Shown one piece after another: positions 1 to 12,449 of a stretch of 64,000 bases of DNA (the first letter of the stretch is position 1; the number at the start of each line of letters is the position of its first letter). The stretch spans positions 124,001-188,000 of the forward strand of contig JADNRV010000036.1 in assembly GCA_015499995.1 (NCBI GenBank), read 5' to 3'. Under the pieces are notes generated by a model, which saw only the letters and a program-made list of their open reading frames with translations, did not search any database and was not told the DNA's origin. A program made the translations under genes and the position numbers. This stretch comes from Flammula alnicola. Lineage: Eukaryota; Basidiomycota; Agaricomycetes; Agaricales; Strophariaceae.

Positions 1-1363
1 CGAGCGTACGTACGCGACTCCATACTGTGCGCTGCACGGCGTACCATAGGCCTGTGCAGATCTATTCTTGGAGCTCGAGGTGTCATGTTATCTGTGTCCC
101 TTCTCCGCATAACCGCAAACAAGCTAAGTTGCCAAGTTGCGAGAACCGCCACGCCGTGACCATATGTATGGACGGTCTATATACACAGTTTCGTTCCTGA
201 GCGCTGAGCATTGCTATGGTAGGCCGAGGGTAGTTTATCATTACTCACTGACGTGGTCCCCAATTGGAATCTCCCAGTTTAATTATAGGCCAAGTCGAAG
301 ACGAGGTTACGTCGGGATTGGAGAGGCGATATTATTATTATTTATACCTATAGCCGGTCATGCGTCCGTGGTTCTGAGCGTTCTCAAAACGGGGTTCGAC
401 GAGGACAGTTAGGACCCGGGCATGCGAGCCTATGAATGCCTGACAACGAACTTGAGGATAGGTAGGTAATTTGCCGTGGACGGACCGAGGATGGCGATGT
501 GGATAAAAGCCGGCATTTGTGTGCAGCATTTTCGAGCTTCGTCGGGGCGGGGGGAGATAATGACGAGACAAGAGGGATATTCTCCGGATCGTTCTATCTG
601 GATGCCTGTCTGTATGTAATGCAGGTGTGTCATATATGCATGCGCGTCTCAATTAGCGAAAGCCGGATACGGATACGTAACGCGCCGAGTCGGTGAGCCC
701 GGAATACAAGCGGAGCGGTGACGACGATGAGTCTTGCGCAGTCGAGGAGAGAGGTAGTCCGCAGAGTCTGAGATATGGCAGCTGGAAAGACCCGACGATT
801 GACGAAATGATCCCCGTCAGAAAATCCAAAATGACAGCGGCATGAGTCGCTATGGCGCGATATGGATATAAAGCAGCGGAGCGTTGGGGTCTAAAGTTGA
901 TCATGATGCGGGTATATATGATGATACCGGTGGGACTGGGAGAGACTTTTTTTTAAATTTGTGGGATGAGATTTTTGGGCGAGTGCTGTGGGATGGAAGG
1001 AAATCCAGAGTGCAGCTGGATAAGAGGTGCCCAGAAAAGGCACTCATTGGAAGATTGGAGGCAGAAACCAAAAAGGGAAGCGTCGGATATGAAAACAATG
1101 GAAAAGTTTAGCTAAGCCTGGGTACTTGGCAAGTGGCAGCTGCCGATCGCTCTTTCGACTCTTTCACTATGTGCTTTTGAACTTTTCTCTCTTGTATTAC
1201 TTTGTACACACCCACGTCTCGACACATACACCCCATCGAATTACTTGTAAATTGTGCCAACTCCCACTCCCGGCGATTCAGACACCGACGACACCGAGCG
1301 ACGACGTGACTCGGCGCAGAATTTAAATTTTTACGCCTCCACTTTCTTCCACCAGCAGCAGTC
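1..1363. other. 5' flank of the first zinc-finger gene; no gene seen
   Basis: No coding exon with family resemblance or coherent splice phases was found on either strand; open frames are short and of random composition. The last 220 bases become pyrimidine-rich (about 1147-1200) and lead into the start codon at 1364, as expected for a fungal promoter and leader. A TATA-like run lies near 866 but is too far from the start codon to assign. Confidence 0.5.
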
Positions 1364-4300
1364 ATGGCAGCGGTCGAACCTAGTCCCAACAGCCCCGCTC
1401 CCGTCCGTCCTCCCCCGCTTACAGTACGTTGTCCTCTATCTCTTCGAATGAACTATGTGTTGCCATTCCCACCTCTCCTTACTGCTCTGCAGCGAGTTTG
1501 TGTATCGAGCTAACCTTTCTTTTTCTCTAGCAATCAGATGCTATCACCAGCCTTCTCTCACTCAGCATCGCCGCAGCAGGCGCTTCCTCCCTCTCGAAGC
1601 CCAGTACCGGCACTGACCTGGGCTGCTCTGCTTAACTCTACCGCCACCGCAGCTATTATACCCACTTCGAGCAGTGTGAGTTCGACGACGACAACGGCTA
1701 CTACGATGACGACAGCGAGACGATAGGTGCCGACGATAGCGGTGCCGACGATTGCGGCGGCAGCGAATGGGAAGCACCACCGCCGGCTTGGGTCTACGGG
1801 CAAGACGAGGAGGAGACTCAGTGATGCCCGCGAGGCGTCGACCAGGCCTATGTTCGTATCCTTTCTCCCTCTCTTCTCGTTCTCTGTTTGGTCTCTTCCG
1901 TCACCTGCCTTTCGTTTCGTGGGTTTCCCTCCCTGCACCTTGTTCAACTTTCCCGTCGTTGTCCGTGCTGCTGCTACTTGCTTCGCGTAATTTCTGTGCA
2001 CAGCATTGCCTTTTCGGGATCGTTCGTCTTTCCTGCTTGAGCCTCGGCTTTTCTTCCTTCCTTCCTGACTAAAATTCCTTGCTGGCATGGAACGTTACAT
2101 ATCTCTTCTTTGTCTTCGTCGTGCATGTCTATGCATTGAATTTCCACTCGGAGACGCAATCGGGCAGCCTTGTTCCATTTTTTTTGGGATCATTTTGATC
2201 AGCACGCCACGCAGGTCAACGATCATTCGACCTGTCTGTGTAAGCGTCAGCGTCGATGTTTCGCTTATCTTTTTGGCTTGCGGTCTCTTTTGCGTGATGG
2301 TGGTGGTGTCAGCCCGCCTGACCCGCCTCTCCCATGTGCTTATTTTTTTTTTGGTTTCGCACTTTTTTCTATATTTTTGGATTGGGGGAGGGAGTGTGTT
2401 GATTAGCCAGCCAATCGTTGGCGTCCTTCCCGGGGACATGAACGAATCCTGAATGGATTGATGTCTGATCGATGTCTTCGTTCTTTGGCTATTTCACGAT
2501 TCACAATCACATTACCATTTCTCGTTTCTATTTCTTTTATTTTATTTTCGTTTTATTTCTTGATTGTTCACCCTGGTCGCTGGCACTTATCCCCACACCT
2601 TGTCCATCCCTTCCTCTCCTTTGTTCACCCCAAAAACGCACGGCTGACCCCCCTCCTCCCACCTCCACAGACTCGTACCCACGCCCACATCAAGCGCAGC
2701 GCTCTCCCTCGCCTCTCTTCCCTCTCTTCCTCACCACCCTCGGGCACGTGCACCCCCAGTCATTAGGCCAGTCGTGGGCCACCCGCATTCCTTGGCCATG
2801 CCACGGGCACAGTCACTCGCTTTCCTCCTATCGTATTCCCAGACGTACGGTATTCGCCCCTGGCGCCCAAGCCTGCTGCCTCGGCAGGGTCGGGGGTGGC
2901 GATCGTGCTGGGGGAGTCGGCGCCTGGGGTCCCGATTCCCATTCCTATTGCTCCTGCCTCGGGTTCTGATGATGGTGGGAAGGCGGAGGGTGGTGGGGTT
3001 GAGGGAGATGCGGAGGGAGATAAGGGTACGACGCCGATACCGATTTCTGGCAGTGTGGGTTCGGGAGGCAAGACGAAGAAGAGGGGTGTGGATTATAAGT
3101 GTGAGAGTTGTGCCAAGGTGGGTTTTCATTTTTTTTGGGTGCTATTTTTTTGGCCGAGCCTTGGAGACTTTTGGGGGCGAGCGAGACCTGTGGTTGTTCA
3201 GACGACCCAGATTGGATTGCGGGCTTGGCCTGAATTGGAGGTTCTCTGGACGTTGCAGAATGGGCGCATATATCTTCATTTTCCGTCGTCTCTCTTCCTT
3301 CCTTTGCTTTCATGCGCGTAACGTACGGCCCTCCGTGGTCCCATTCGGTGTCGGAGGCTTCAGATATGTGTTGCGTGATCTCGTTTGTGGACATTGGTGT
3401 TGGGTGTGTCGTTGGTTGGGTGCATATAAGTCTTTTTTTTATGGCTTTCTTTGGTTGTAGATGGTTTGGGACTGCTTTGGTGGGCTTCGGCTGAATTCTT
3501 GATTCGTTCATCCTTCCTCCGTTTTCTTGTCTGGCTGGGGCTCTGGGGCTGTTGTGAGTGCGCAGTGTGGCAGGTGGGGCTGATTGGGTTGTGGAGTGCC
3601 AAACACTACGACTACACAGGGTGCTTGAAGTGCCTCCCACAAAATTTGGGCTTGCGACGTTTGTGTCCATCTTTCGTGATGTTTCTTCGTTGCGAACCGG
3701 TGGTTTGGGGCGCATATATTTGCTTTTGCTCCGCCTTCTCTTCTTTAAAGGACTGTTCGTCGCTTTATGGCGTTCGTTCGAAACTTTTCGACGTTCTTCT
3801 CCTATGACCATTCCCGTTTCTTCTTCATCTTTACCTTTTTTCGGTCCTTCCGTTCCTTTTCCCATTTTTCAAGTATATACGTTAATTTTTATATATGTAC
3901 AGATCTATCGCCACCCGAACTGTTTAAACAAGCATCGATGGGAACACACCCGCCAGTGGCGCGAGGCGTCCAAGTTTGTGTTGAGCAAACACCAGCAGGT
4001 GCAGTTGCTGGAGGTTCGTTTGATGGATTCAATGGTTAGTTCATCATGACACTGACAACGACCGACATCTCTCAGGCTGCCGCTATTCTGTCGTTTATGG
4101 GCACTAGCTCCACGTCTCTTCCAGACGATCGCTCCGAATGGCCGTCGTTTTTGTCTGGAGGGTCCTTGCCTAAGGCGGAACCAGTTGGTGCTGCTGTCGC
4201 CAACAGTTCCACCGCTGCTTCGAACGAGTATCCCACTTTGGCTCCGGCGCCATCCACCTCTTTGATCTCGGGCTCTATGCCAGCGTTTGGCTCCATCGGG

Positions 4301-5144
4301 CATGCACATTATGCCCACCAACAGCAGCAGCAGATTGCTAGGCCGACGACGACGACGTACGCCTTGCACCCGCACCCGATCCCCATTTCGAGCTCGGGCG
4401 CCCTTCTGGGCCGAGGATGCATGATTATGCATTGCCTGCGGCGGCGGTGCCTGTCAAGGTGACGCAGGTCCGGCCGGGGTTGTTGGGCGTGCCCACTGCG
4501 CCTTCGCCTACTACTTCTACTTCACCTACTTCTACTGCTGTGGGGGCTCCGAATGGGGATGGGCGTAGGCATGCTGTTATCGGAAATGGCAACGGTGCGA
4601 GTGCGGGTAGCGCTGCTGGGGAAAGTGGCGGTTGGTCCTTCCCGATCCCGAGCTCGTCTTTGCGCTCGGCGTCCTATTCTGGTTCGTTGTCGCTCTCGTC
4701 GCCTAGGAGCCGATCGGCGTCTGCTAGCCGGTCCAGGTCGAGGAGTGGGAGTGGGAGCAGGAGCGACGAGAGCTTGGATATTGATGTTGACGTCGAAGGC
4801 ATGGACGAGGACGTTGATGTTCGGGTGGCATCTGCTTCTGATAATGGTGGTGCTGGTGGCAAGGGCGGCGCGTATGCCGCGTATCCTGGGTACCCTGCGA
4901 TGTCGATGAGCCATAGTCCTGGATATGGGTTCGGTGGGTATGGGCACCATGGTGGTCATGGATATGGCGCAAGGCGTGGTGTGGGCATGAAGAGGGAGGA
5001 AGATGAGATGAGCGTTGGGTTTAGTGTTAGGGAGGAGGATGAGGACGAAGAAGAGGAGGAGGAAGAGAAAGATACGCAGAGGATGGGTAAGGAGGAGAGG
5101 AGTGGGACGGGATGGAGATGGACCTTGATATGGATATGGATTGA
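1364..5144 (+). CDS. C2H2 zinc-finger protein with long low-complexity tail (two frame breaks)
   Basis: Probable nuclear DNA-binding protein of a conserved basidiomycete C2H2 family; targets unknown. Phase-consistent model: 1364-1423, 1551-1603, 1653-1820, 2671-2747, 2843-3117, 3903-4013, 4076-5144 (about 604 aa). The finger is split by an intron: YKCESCAK at the end of exon 5 joins IYRHPNCLNKHRWEH in exon 6, giving C-x2-C-x12-H-x3-H. It is followed by the family block WREASKFVLSKHQQVQLLE and, in exon 7, DRSEWPSFLSGG. The tail has Ser/Arg-rich, Asp-rich and Glu-rich runs. Two single-base frame changes are needed: near the CCC at 4401-4403, and near 5091-5100, after which the frame ends in WDGMEMDLDMDMD. 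Read literally, exon 7 stops at 4462. The two introns around 1821-2670 and 3118-3902 are unusually long. Exons 1-4 are less certain than the finger. Confidence 0.72.
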
Positions 5145-6520
5145 GATGGGGTTGAGCTTGGCTGGATCTCGCGAGCTTGTGGGTTTATTCGACCTGCGAG
5201 TTGACTGTCTGAAGAAGATGTATTGATTAGGAGGAGCAGAGCTCAGGATACGGCGACAAACGACAACCGACAAACGATAACAACAATAGCATCTCTGTCG
5301 CCGTGCAGACCGTCGAAGGATTTCCACTTCGACGCTGACGCGGTGCTGAAGGGATGACTTCCTTCGCATCGCCTCGATGTATACTCAGGGACTTGGTTTT
5401 CTTTACTCTTTTTTCTTTTTTTTTTCCCTTTGTTGTAGGATAGGATGTTGGATGCGATCTTTTCTTGGTTTACTCACTTTTCTTCTCTTCTCGATTTTGT
5501 TCTTTTATTTACTTGCTTCATTCTCCTCTCCTGCGCCACTGCCACAACCATCATTGCCTCCTCTGGATCACAGTCCCTCGTCTCATCCGAATCCAATACC
5601 ATCCATCGCTCTCTTGTTGTCCACAAGCATCACCACTTGCATTATCGGCATATTTATTTCAACTCATGTCAAGCCCTACTCGACTCGACTCGACTCATCT
5701 TCCATCCCTCTACGGCTCGGTTGGTGTAGCGCACGACCTCCTCGTTCATCCATCCATTTTTTGCCCTTCTGTTCTCGATTCCTGTTGGTCTTTCTTTCTT
5801 TTTCCCTTCTTATTTTATTTCCGTTCCTTCTGTTGTTTACATAGCCCATATATCAATTCTTTCATGCATCACCCACATATCACATTATATCATATCATTC
5901 ACGACTTCCATCATGTGTTCATGTTTTCTTCCTTCTCTTCCTCCGTCTCTTTTGACCTACCAGTTTCATTGCGAACGTATACACCTTTTAAATATCTTCT
6001 TTTCTCTTTTTTCTTCTTTGTACTCATGTAGAGTACTGTGTACCAATATCAATGTACTACTGTCACCTATCTTTTCGCGACTCTCGGGCTTCTGTCCGTC
6101 GCTGTTGGCACCCATGTTTCTCTAGCCGTATCTACACTGTCTTTTTGTTCATACATACTCTGGACATTACATTTCTGATAGTTATTGCACTACCTGCATC
6201 AAACAACTTTAAGCTTCATTGGAGCCAACGACAGATCTACAGCAGGGGTCATTCAATTCGTTCCGCATCTAGACGATACTTGCGGCGCTGAACAACAGAC
6301 GACAGGTGGCGGTAGCAACGACGGGCACGATCCTCGAGACGCATCTCGACTTGAGAGACGTGGACGCGGCTAGTGGAAACCAAGAACGTGGAAAGGAATC
6401 TTTGGGTTACGAATTATTGATGAAGTGGATTACGCACATATAAATCTCATCCAAAGCCACTAATGATAGCCGGGGGCGACCAATCTCTCCGCAACGTTGC
6501 TGAAATGGGATTCGTGCCGT
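5145..6520. other. 3' flank and convergent intergenic region, no gene
   Basis: Between the converging zinc-finger (+) and F-box (-) genes. From about 5400 to 6120 the plus strand is strongly T/C-rich with tracts such as the T run at 5408-5425. Long open frames here are low-complexity Ser/Leu/Phe strings and are not credible genes. Probably 3' UTR and terminator of the zinc-finger gene. Confidence 0.5.
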
Positions 6521-7614
6521 CTATTCCAGGAGGAGCAGGTATATCTTGGTAACTCCCATCAAGGAAATCGTTGTTGGTACGCTGAACAGGGATATCGGCA
6601 TGAGGATGAACTCTCTGCGATACGGGGCGACTGCCTCCTCCCCAACGCTGCCATAAGAAGTGCTGATAGGCGATCCAGTCTGGAAAGACCCAAAGTCGTC
6701 AAAATGTCCGCCCCAATATACTTTATCTTCATCTTCAGGACGAATGAAAGGTATCTCGTTGGGATGAAACATGGTGTCAAGAACGAAGACGCGGCCGAAT
6801 ATATTAGGGCGGCCCTCAGGGTGCAGCACCAACCAGACCGACTTCGCGAATGTTCTCCATACCAGAAATGCGGGGATGAATTCAACATCCGGGGTCCACT
6901 TTTTGTAGACGACCGCAGATACCTCTGGAGATGAGCGGGCAAGGAAATTGACACCCTGCTCGCGCTCGATGTTGGACGTTTTGCAATCCACGTATGGGAG
7001 GCCTGGCCACATACACCGGATGACGGCGCGGGCAGGCCATTCAAGAATCCACAGCAAAAGTCTTCGGGGAGATTAGTGTACTGTGCTAAAAGAGCATCGA
7101 GGTATGCTTGGCGATCAAATGGTGTGAGATTGTCAATGGTCCATGGCCGCGACTGTAGGAAATGAGGAGAATTGATGATGGTGTCGTACAGCTCGAGAAG
7201 GCGACGGCGGTTTGGGAGTAAATTAGCGTGTGGGACCAGATGGCGCCATGATTTGCATACGGTCTGAGATAGGATGAGAGATTTGAGTGGCATGAGTGAG
7301 AAACAATGGAGGATGATTTCGACAGGCAACTCTGAGATGGGAAGCTGCGACGGTGGGGAAGGACGACGAGTCTCATATGCCACATGAACGTCATCAGCAA
7401 CCGTGAACACCGACCTGTTCTCCCTGGGTACTACACCGCTGCGAGCCGCCGACTTGGAGGACGTTGGTACGTCCTCGCCCGATGGACTGATCCTGTAAAA
7501 GGAGGGTTTCATTTGTGCAAGGCTTGACGAAGAAGATTCCGCAGAACCACGACGGATATCACTGGACGACTGCAGGGAGTCTGGGATGGTAATAGCGCTT
7601 TCCTCAGGCGGCAT
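6521..7614 (-). CDS. F-box protein of an agaric-specific family (one frame break)
   Basis: Likely substrate receptor of an SCF ubiquitin ligase. Intronless. The F-box is clear in the N-terminal third: LPISELPVEIILHCFSLMPL, then SQTVCKSWRHL. The following region (RRRLLELYDTIINSPHFL, then PFDRQAYLDALL) matches an agaric F-box family whose C-terminal part resembles an SMI1/KNR4-like fold. After PEDF the frame changes: the continuation WILEWPARAVIRCMWPGLPY is one frame over. One extra T in the coding-strand run (AAAA at 7056-7059 on the plus strand) restores about 364 residues. The start at 7614 (MPPEESAITI) was preferred over an in-frame ATG at 7833, because the 73 extra residues look like translated leader. 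A CACGTG box lies at about 7745. Confidence 0.7.
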
Positions 7615-8368
7615 TATGATGATTGGCGCCGACAAAGTCTTGGTGTTTGCAATCTCAATAACCGGCAGCGATGTTGCGAGCGTCGCAGTAGACGACGAAC
7701 AGTCCTTAAACTTAAAGTTACCGTTCCTGTTCAACGGGTCCAACCACGTGATTGGGCAGTGTGTCGTCTTGGAAGTTGTAGAGGACAACACGAGAAAAAA
7801 TGCCCAAGCGAATTTGCCATTGCTGAACTCCAAGCCATCAAATCGATTCCTGTCCTGTCTTCAGCGCGGCTTCATTGACCACCGACGCCTCTGAATCCCG
7901 GTGCGGGCAAGGTCATCGAGATTTGAAAGTCCACGGTGTGGCGCAGCTTAAATATGAAAGAGTTTCCTGTCAACATACTGCACGTCTTCAAAAACCTTGG
8001 TTCGACTCGGGCGACTCCCGAAGAATGGTAAGAATCTGAGTATTAGAAAAAGGAGCTCAATGGGCTGTCGGCCCGTCCTATCCTGTTCATCTCCAATACC
8101 TGACATCCAGTTATCTCCGGTCGAATCCCTCAGCACGGTCACTGTCAGAGTTTGCTCTTTGCATTCTGTGGCGAAACGACTTTGAACTTGTGTCCGCTCA
8201 ATCGTTGTTAGCTTCCCGACAACGCCTGCAATACCACTCTAAAGCGACTAGGATGAGGATCGATTTCTTTTCGCAATCTAAATGAAGAGCTGACCTTAGC
8301 CGTTGAACCTCCCCAGGTGTTCGCGTAGCAAGGCATATTTGGATGCTCTCAAGTACGAATCACGATTG
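7615..8368. other. Intergenic region between two minus-strand genes
   Basis: Promoter side of the F-box gene and 3' side of the membrane-protein gene. No recognisable coding exon. The open frame around 7948-8142 on the minus strand has no family features. Confidence 0.45.
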
Positions 8369-9547
8369 CTATGCGTGAGGCTGGATCGACTGTGATGCCC
8401 GATTCGATAATAGAGCAGGCGGGGGCGAGGTTACGATGGGCGCTCCAGTACGACTATCGTTATTCTGGGAGGCCACGCCGGCTCCCTCCACGCCATCGAA
8501 GCGGGATGAAGCAAGGATCAAACCTTCGATGTCTGGGGTAATAATCTGAGAGGGCCTCAAGGTAGTTACGGCCCTGCCTTGAGCGACCCTATAGATGATA
8601 AGAAGCGGCGAGATGACCTATTTTCAACGTCAGTCCATGAAATTGTCCGGAATAAAATCTTTCGATCACATACACATATATAGGGCAGCAGCAATAACGG
8701 AATCAAGAATGCGTTGCTGGCGCTTCGATAATACAGACCCACGAAAAGCAGACTCGCAACGATGACCAGGGCGCAAGATTCACTGCACATGACCATAACC
8801 CTTGTGTATGGTGACCCTTGGACAACTCCAAGCGATTTTCGAAGGTACTTTTCATGATGAACAAGGCGGAAAACGATTAGGACGGCAAGAACAACATTAA
8901 CGAAGGTGGTCAAAATGATGAGGAAAACGATGCCGTTAATGACCACAAATATCGGCTGCACAAAGACGCATATCCCCCCTCCTTAGTCTTTAAGTTAGAT
9001 ATTGTGATAAGATGATTGGGCTATGACGTACCCAATGATAGCAACAATAGCGTCGATAGAAGGCAAAGAATCCCTGCTCGAGGAGCAGGTGATATTCCTT
9101 GGTATAGCATTGCGCAACGCCAGATCTGTTGATGCTAAGATATTACGAAGAAGTTACTACAATAGGAGGTACTCCACTCGCCATGAACGCATCAGCTCCC
9201 CAGATTGCGAAAGGAAGGGTAATCGGTACATCGAATATCTTGGAAAGAGACGACGAATGGGAATTTATAGGATCCGAGCTTCCGGAGCTGGGGAATATGG
9301 TCTCTGAAAAATATAAAAATTCTTGAACCAGAGCCAGAGTCGCCAGAAAAAACATGAGTGTTATGTAGACAAGAAGGAATAACCGCGTGCGTTTGGAGCA
9401 TAGGGGTTCTGCGGCCAGTAGACGGCGAAGGCAGATGAGGAATATCATAATGACGAGGACATATGCAATCATTGAGACAGCAGCTCCCAATGTTTGCATA
9501 TCAAGAGAGTCGCTCGGAGCTGAAATGAACGGTGCGAGCTTGAACAT
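8369..9547 (-). CDS. Multipass membrane protein of an uncharacterised agaric family
   Basis: Function unknown. Phase-consistent exons from 5' to 3': 9173-9547, 9032-9125, 8674-8981, 8369-8617, giving 341 aa. The protein has about seven hydrophobic segments. These include MQTLGAAVSMIAYVLVIMIF near the N-terminus, a segment with FAIWGADAFM running into IWRCAMLYQG, a segment around VINGIVFLIILTTFVNVVLA, and VISPLLIIYRVAQGRA before a polar 60-residue tail. The IWGADxFMxWRC and SPYTRVMxMCxESCA motifs are typical of a family common in Agaricomycetes with no assigned role. The start at 9547 was chosen over an in-frame ATG at 9598 because family similarity begins after it. No frame damage. A receptor or transporter role would be a guess. 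Confidence 0.72.
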
Positions 9548-10686
9548 GCGGATTTGGGAGGTAGATTGAAGAAATTGCCATTTAACTGAATTTATCACCG
9601 ATAGTACTCGAGGCTACCGTTATCAACATCAAGGGGTGCGGCCTGAGGTACCAACGAGTCTGTGAGTATTTATAGGCCCTGGATTGGAAACGTACCTTTT
9701 GTAGAGTGAAGTTATTTGTCTTTCAAATGTTCAATGGAGGCGGGAGCATACTGCTTGCGAAAAACAGGAGTCCCTAGGTCGAACCGTATTGTAAACAATT
9801 ATTAGACAGGGACAAGAAGACGCGGTGTATACTTACTTAACCATGTTTCCTGCATAAAACGCCCGCATGAATAGGCCGATAACTATCAGATGAAATCATC
9901 AGTTTCAAAAATGCTCAAGCTTTCCCAAGGTGGCCGTGCATATCGAACGCGGGAAAGGGCTTGCACAGAGAATGTCGAGCGCTGTACATCAGCGCTCAGC
10001 CTTCAACTGTGAGAACAGAATCAGCCTGTGCTACCACCTTAGATGCATTTCCATACCACTAAACCTTCAGCTGAACGCTCAAGACGACGCGAGCTGCAAG
10101 CGTGTTATCGATTTCCCAGCTTTCGTATTGCAGATGATCAAAACCCTCTGCATCATGTAGGTTGGAAGCAGGCAAGTGGTCTCGGTGTCCGGTGGATTGC
10201 GTTTAGGCAAGGTGCAGGGATGTACAGTAAAGGCAATTTTGACTACTGGAGGAGTCTCAACCGAGTTACAGAGTTTTGCACAGCCGTTTGCACGACAACA
10301 TTGCCAAAACCATGTTTGCATTTGTATGTTCCGTTATGGACCCTGCCAGATTGTCACGCATCAGGACCAGATCTGAGTGAGTTGGGAAGTTACATGGTCA
10401 TTTGCCCGTTACATCCCAATTTGTCGAGGTCACAACACAACATATACAAACACGATTTCGCAACTTGGTCGTGCAAACGGCAGTGCAAGTCACTGTAAGA
10501 CCACAGTTAAGCGGCGATTGAATCACATCGTTACCTACGCATATGCGCAGTCGAGAGTGGGAGAACGTCAACGTTGAATGTTGGACGTTGAGGCCAGGCA
10601 GCCAGGATGTTGACCTATGTTTGTGTCATTGTTGGGGGGGCTTATCTTATCAGTCAAAGACATCAAGAGATACCTTGACCACAAAC
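9548..10686. other. Divergent intergenic region
   Basis: Upstream of both the membrane-protein gene (-) and the HNH gene (+), so it should hold both promoters. No open frame here shows family features or coherent splicing. Confidence 0.45.
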
Positions 10687-11971
10687 ATGACTTCGTTGCC
10701 ACCCAAAGTTCCTCAAAGACTTCGAAATCTCGCTCATGTTGTGAGCGCGTATGATATCTGCCTGAGACTCGAGGAACATCTTCAACAGGCCGCCGACAAC
10801 GGGCAGGACGTTGGGCACAAAATGATTTGCATTCGGATCCTTGGCTTTCTTATACACTACAGATCCAGGGTTGAAAACGGTCGTCGAAGAGATTAGCTCG
10901 TGCACCATCGATTCCGCCCTTCTTGCCGTTGGACAGATATATTATGACCATTATATCAGGGCGTGTACATTCCCAAGTCTACTCCTTCAACGTGCCATCT
11001 GACGCACTCACTCAGTTAGAGCCAACAGGGGGTCGCATACCAACACCCTCCAATCATGCATCTCGTCCCTCTTTTGATAAGTTAGCAGATATGATCAAGG
11101 CTAACTTGGTGGAGGCTCCGCAATCCCATGCTGACGCCACAAACAATGTCAGTCTTGTTCTCTGAGTCCTCTCTTTCCACAATTCGTTGCTTATTGATAC
11201 CAATCAGGCCCTGATTCGTAATGGATATCGTTGCGTCGTGACTGGGAAATACGATGCGCACTCAGTAAAGGAAAACCGAGACCTAGAAGAGGTTGTTGAT
11301 TTGGACCCCAATGCAAGGATGTCACCAACTGAGTGTGCGCACATATTCGTGGAGTCCACAAACTCGTCTATTGAACCAGATTCAAACAAGGCGTGTTCGT
11401 CCATTTACTTTCTCCAAGTCTAAATAATGATTATCTATATACGCAGTCCACTATGTTGCTTCGATGTGGGGAGTCATGGCTCGCTTTGGCCATGAAAAGC
11501 TTCTGACAGAATTGAACGGCTCCGATATACATCGTTTGGAGAATGTGATGACCGTCGTCCCTGAATTCCACACCCGCTTCGATGAATTGTCCGTTTGGTT
11601 TGTTGCAACAGTGTGTCCTACCTAACCTTGCATCTCTCGACTCTAACACGGTCCATAAAAACACTTATCAGAAGGAAGAAGACAAATACAAGCTTGAAGG
11701 GGCATGGCTTCATGACCTTCGCGACTATCCGGAATATGTCACATTCACGACGACAGATCCGGTGCAAATTCCGGTTCCATCTCCAACTTACCTTGCCATT
11801 CACGCTACATGTGCCAAGGTCGCTCATTTATCAGGAGCAGCTGAGTGTATCGACAAGTTATACCGAGACATGGACGACGGGAAGACCCTCGACCCGAACG
11901 GCGCCTCTGCAGGAACGTTGGAACATGCCATTTTTGAACTACAGGCATCTGGGTACGAATTGACTATTTGA
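10687..11971 (+). CDS. HNH_2-type nuclease domain protein (two frame breaks)
   Basis: Predicted HNH endonuclease of a family expanded in Agaricomycetes; substrate unknown. Exons: 10687-10964, 11016-11147, 11208-11394, 11447-11610, 11672-11971 (about 344 aa). Motifs follow HNH_2 order: YRCVVTGKYD, then ECAHIF (first His), HRLENVM (Asn), FHTRFDEL (second His), and a C-terminal block with LRDYPEYVTFTT and PVPSPTYLAIHATCAKVAHL. Two places each need one base removed to hold the family frame: between ILGFLIHYR and GLKTVVEEISSC (about 10845-10865), and at the GGGGG at 11028-11032, where four Gs give RANRGRIPTPS. The splice phases agree only with these corrections. It could be a decaying family member, but the tail is well preserved. 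Confidence 0.75.
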
Positions 11972-12449
11972 GTAGTGTTGCATGATATTACTTTTATACC
12001 ATTCCGCAATCTTTTTTGTTGCACGGCTTTGATGATTGGCGTACATCCTATTTTCAAATCTTCTTCCCAATTTGCCTGCAGAATCTCCTATCGCCCGTCG
12101 AGTGGAAGAACGCGAGTTTGTTCACGAGAGACGCTATCCAAAGCTCAAGATCGGAGATCGAATGCTATCAAATTTAATTTTCATCGTCAAACGTTAAGCG
12201 CTTCAGTAAGCCACAGCTGCATTTGGGAGAAGGTGACGAATCATGTTGAATATTAATTTCAAGGTGCTGATACATGCCTCGGGTTGAGCTTGTAAAACCA
12301 GGAAAATAGTTGCAGAAGGTATACGTGACTTTCTATTAAGATGATAAATAGGAGATCGAGTACAGGGCCGAAACACATACACTCCCAGCTATAATGGTCG
12401 AAACTTAACAAGGCTTATTTGAATATTAAAAACCTGGTGAGACATTATC
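11972..12449. other. Convergent 3' intergenic region
   Basis: AT-rich spacer between the HNH gene (+) and the PPOX-like gene (-), both ending here. No coding content seen. Confidence 0.5.

Noticed and set aside
1558..2088. 176-residue minus-strand frame
   Set aside because: Opposes exons of the zinc-finger gene; Arg/Ala-rich with Val runs, no domain, no promoter context.
2945..3865. Long minus-strand open frame (306 residues) opposite the zinc-finger gene
   Set aside because: Lies opposite the finger exon and its long intron, has low-complexity Pro/Ser/Lys composition and no family features; an antisense shadow of T-rich intron sequence.
5377..6031. Ser/Leu/Phe-rich plus-strand frames in the T-rich region
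   Set aside because: Composition follows the T/C-rich DNA; three overlapping frames are equally open. Not coding.
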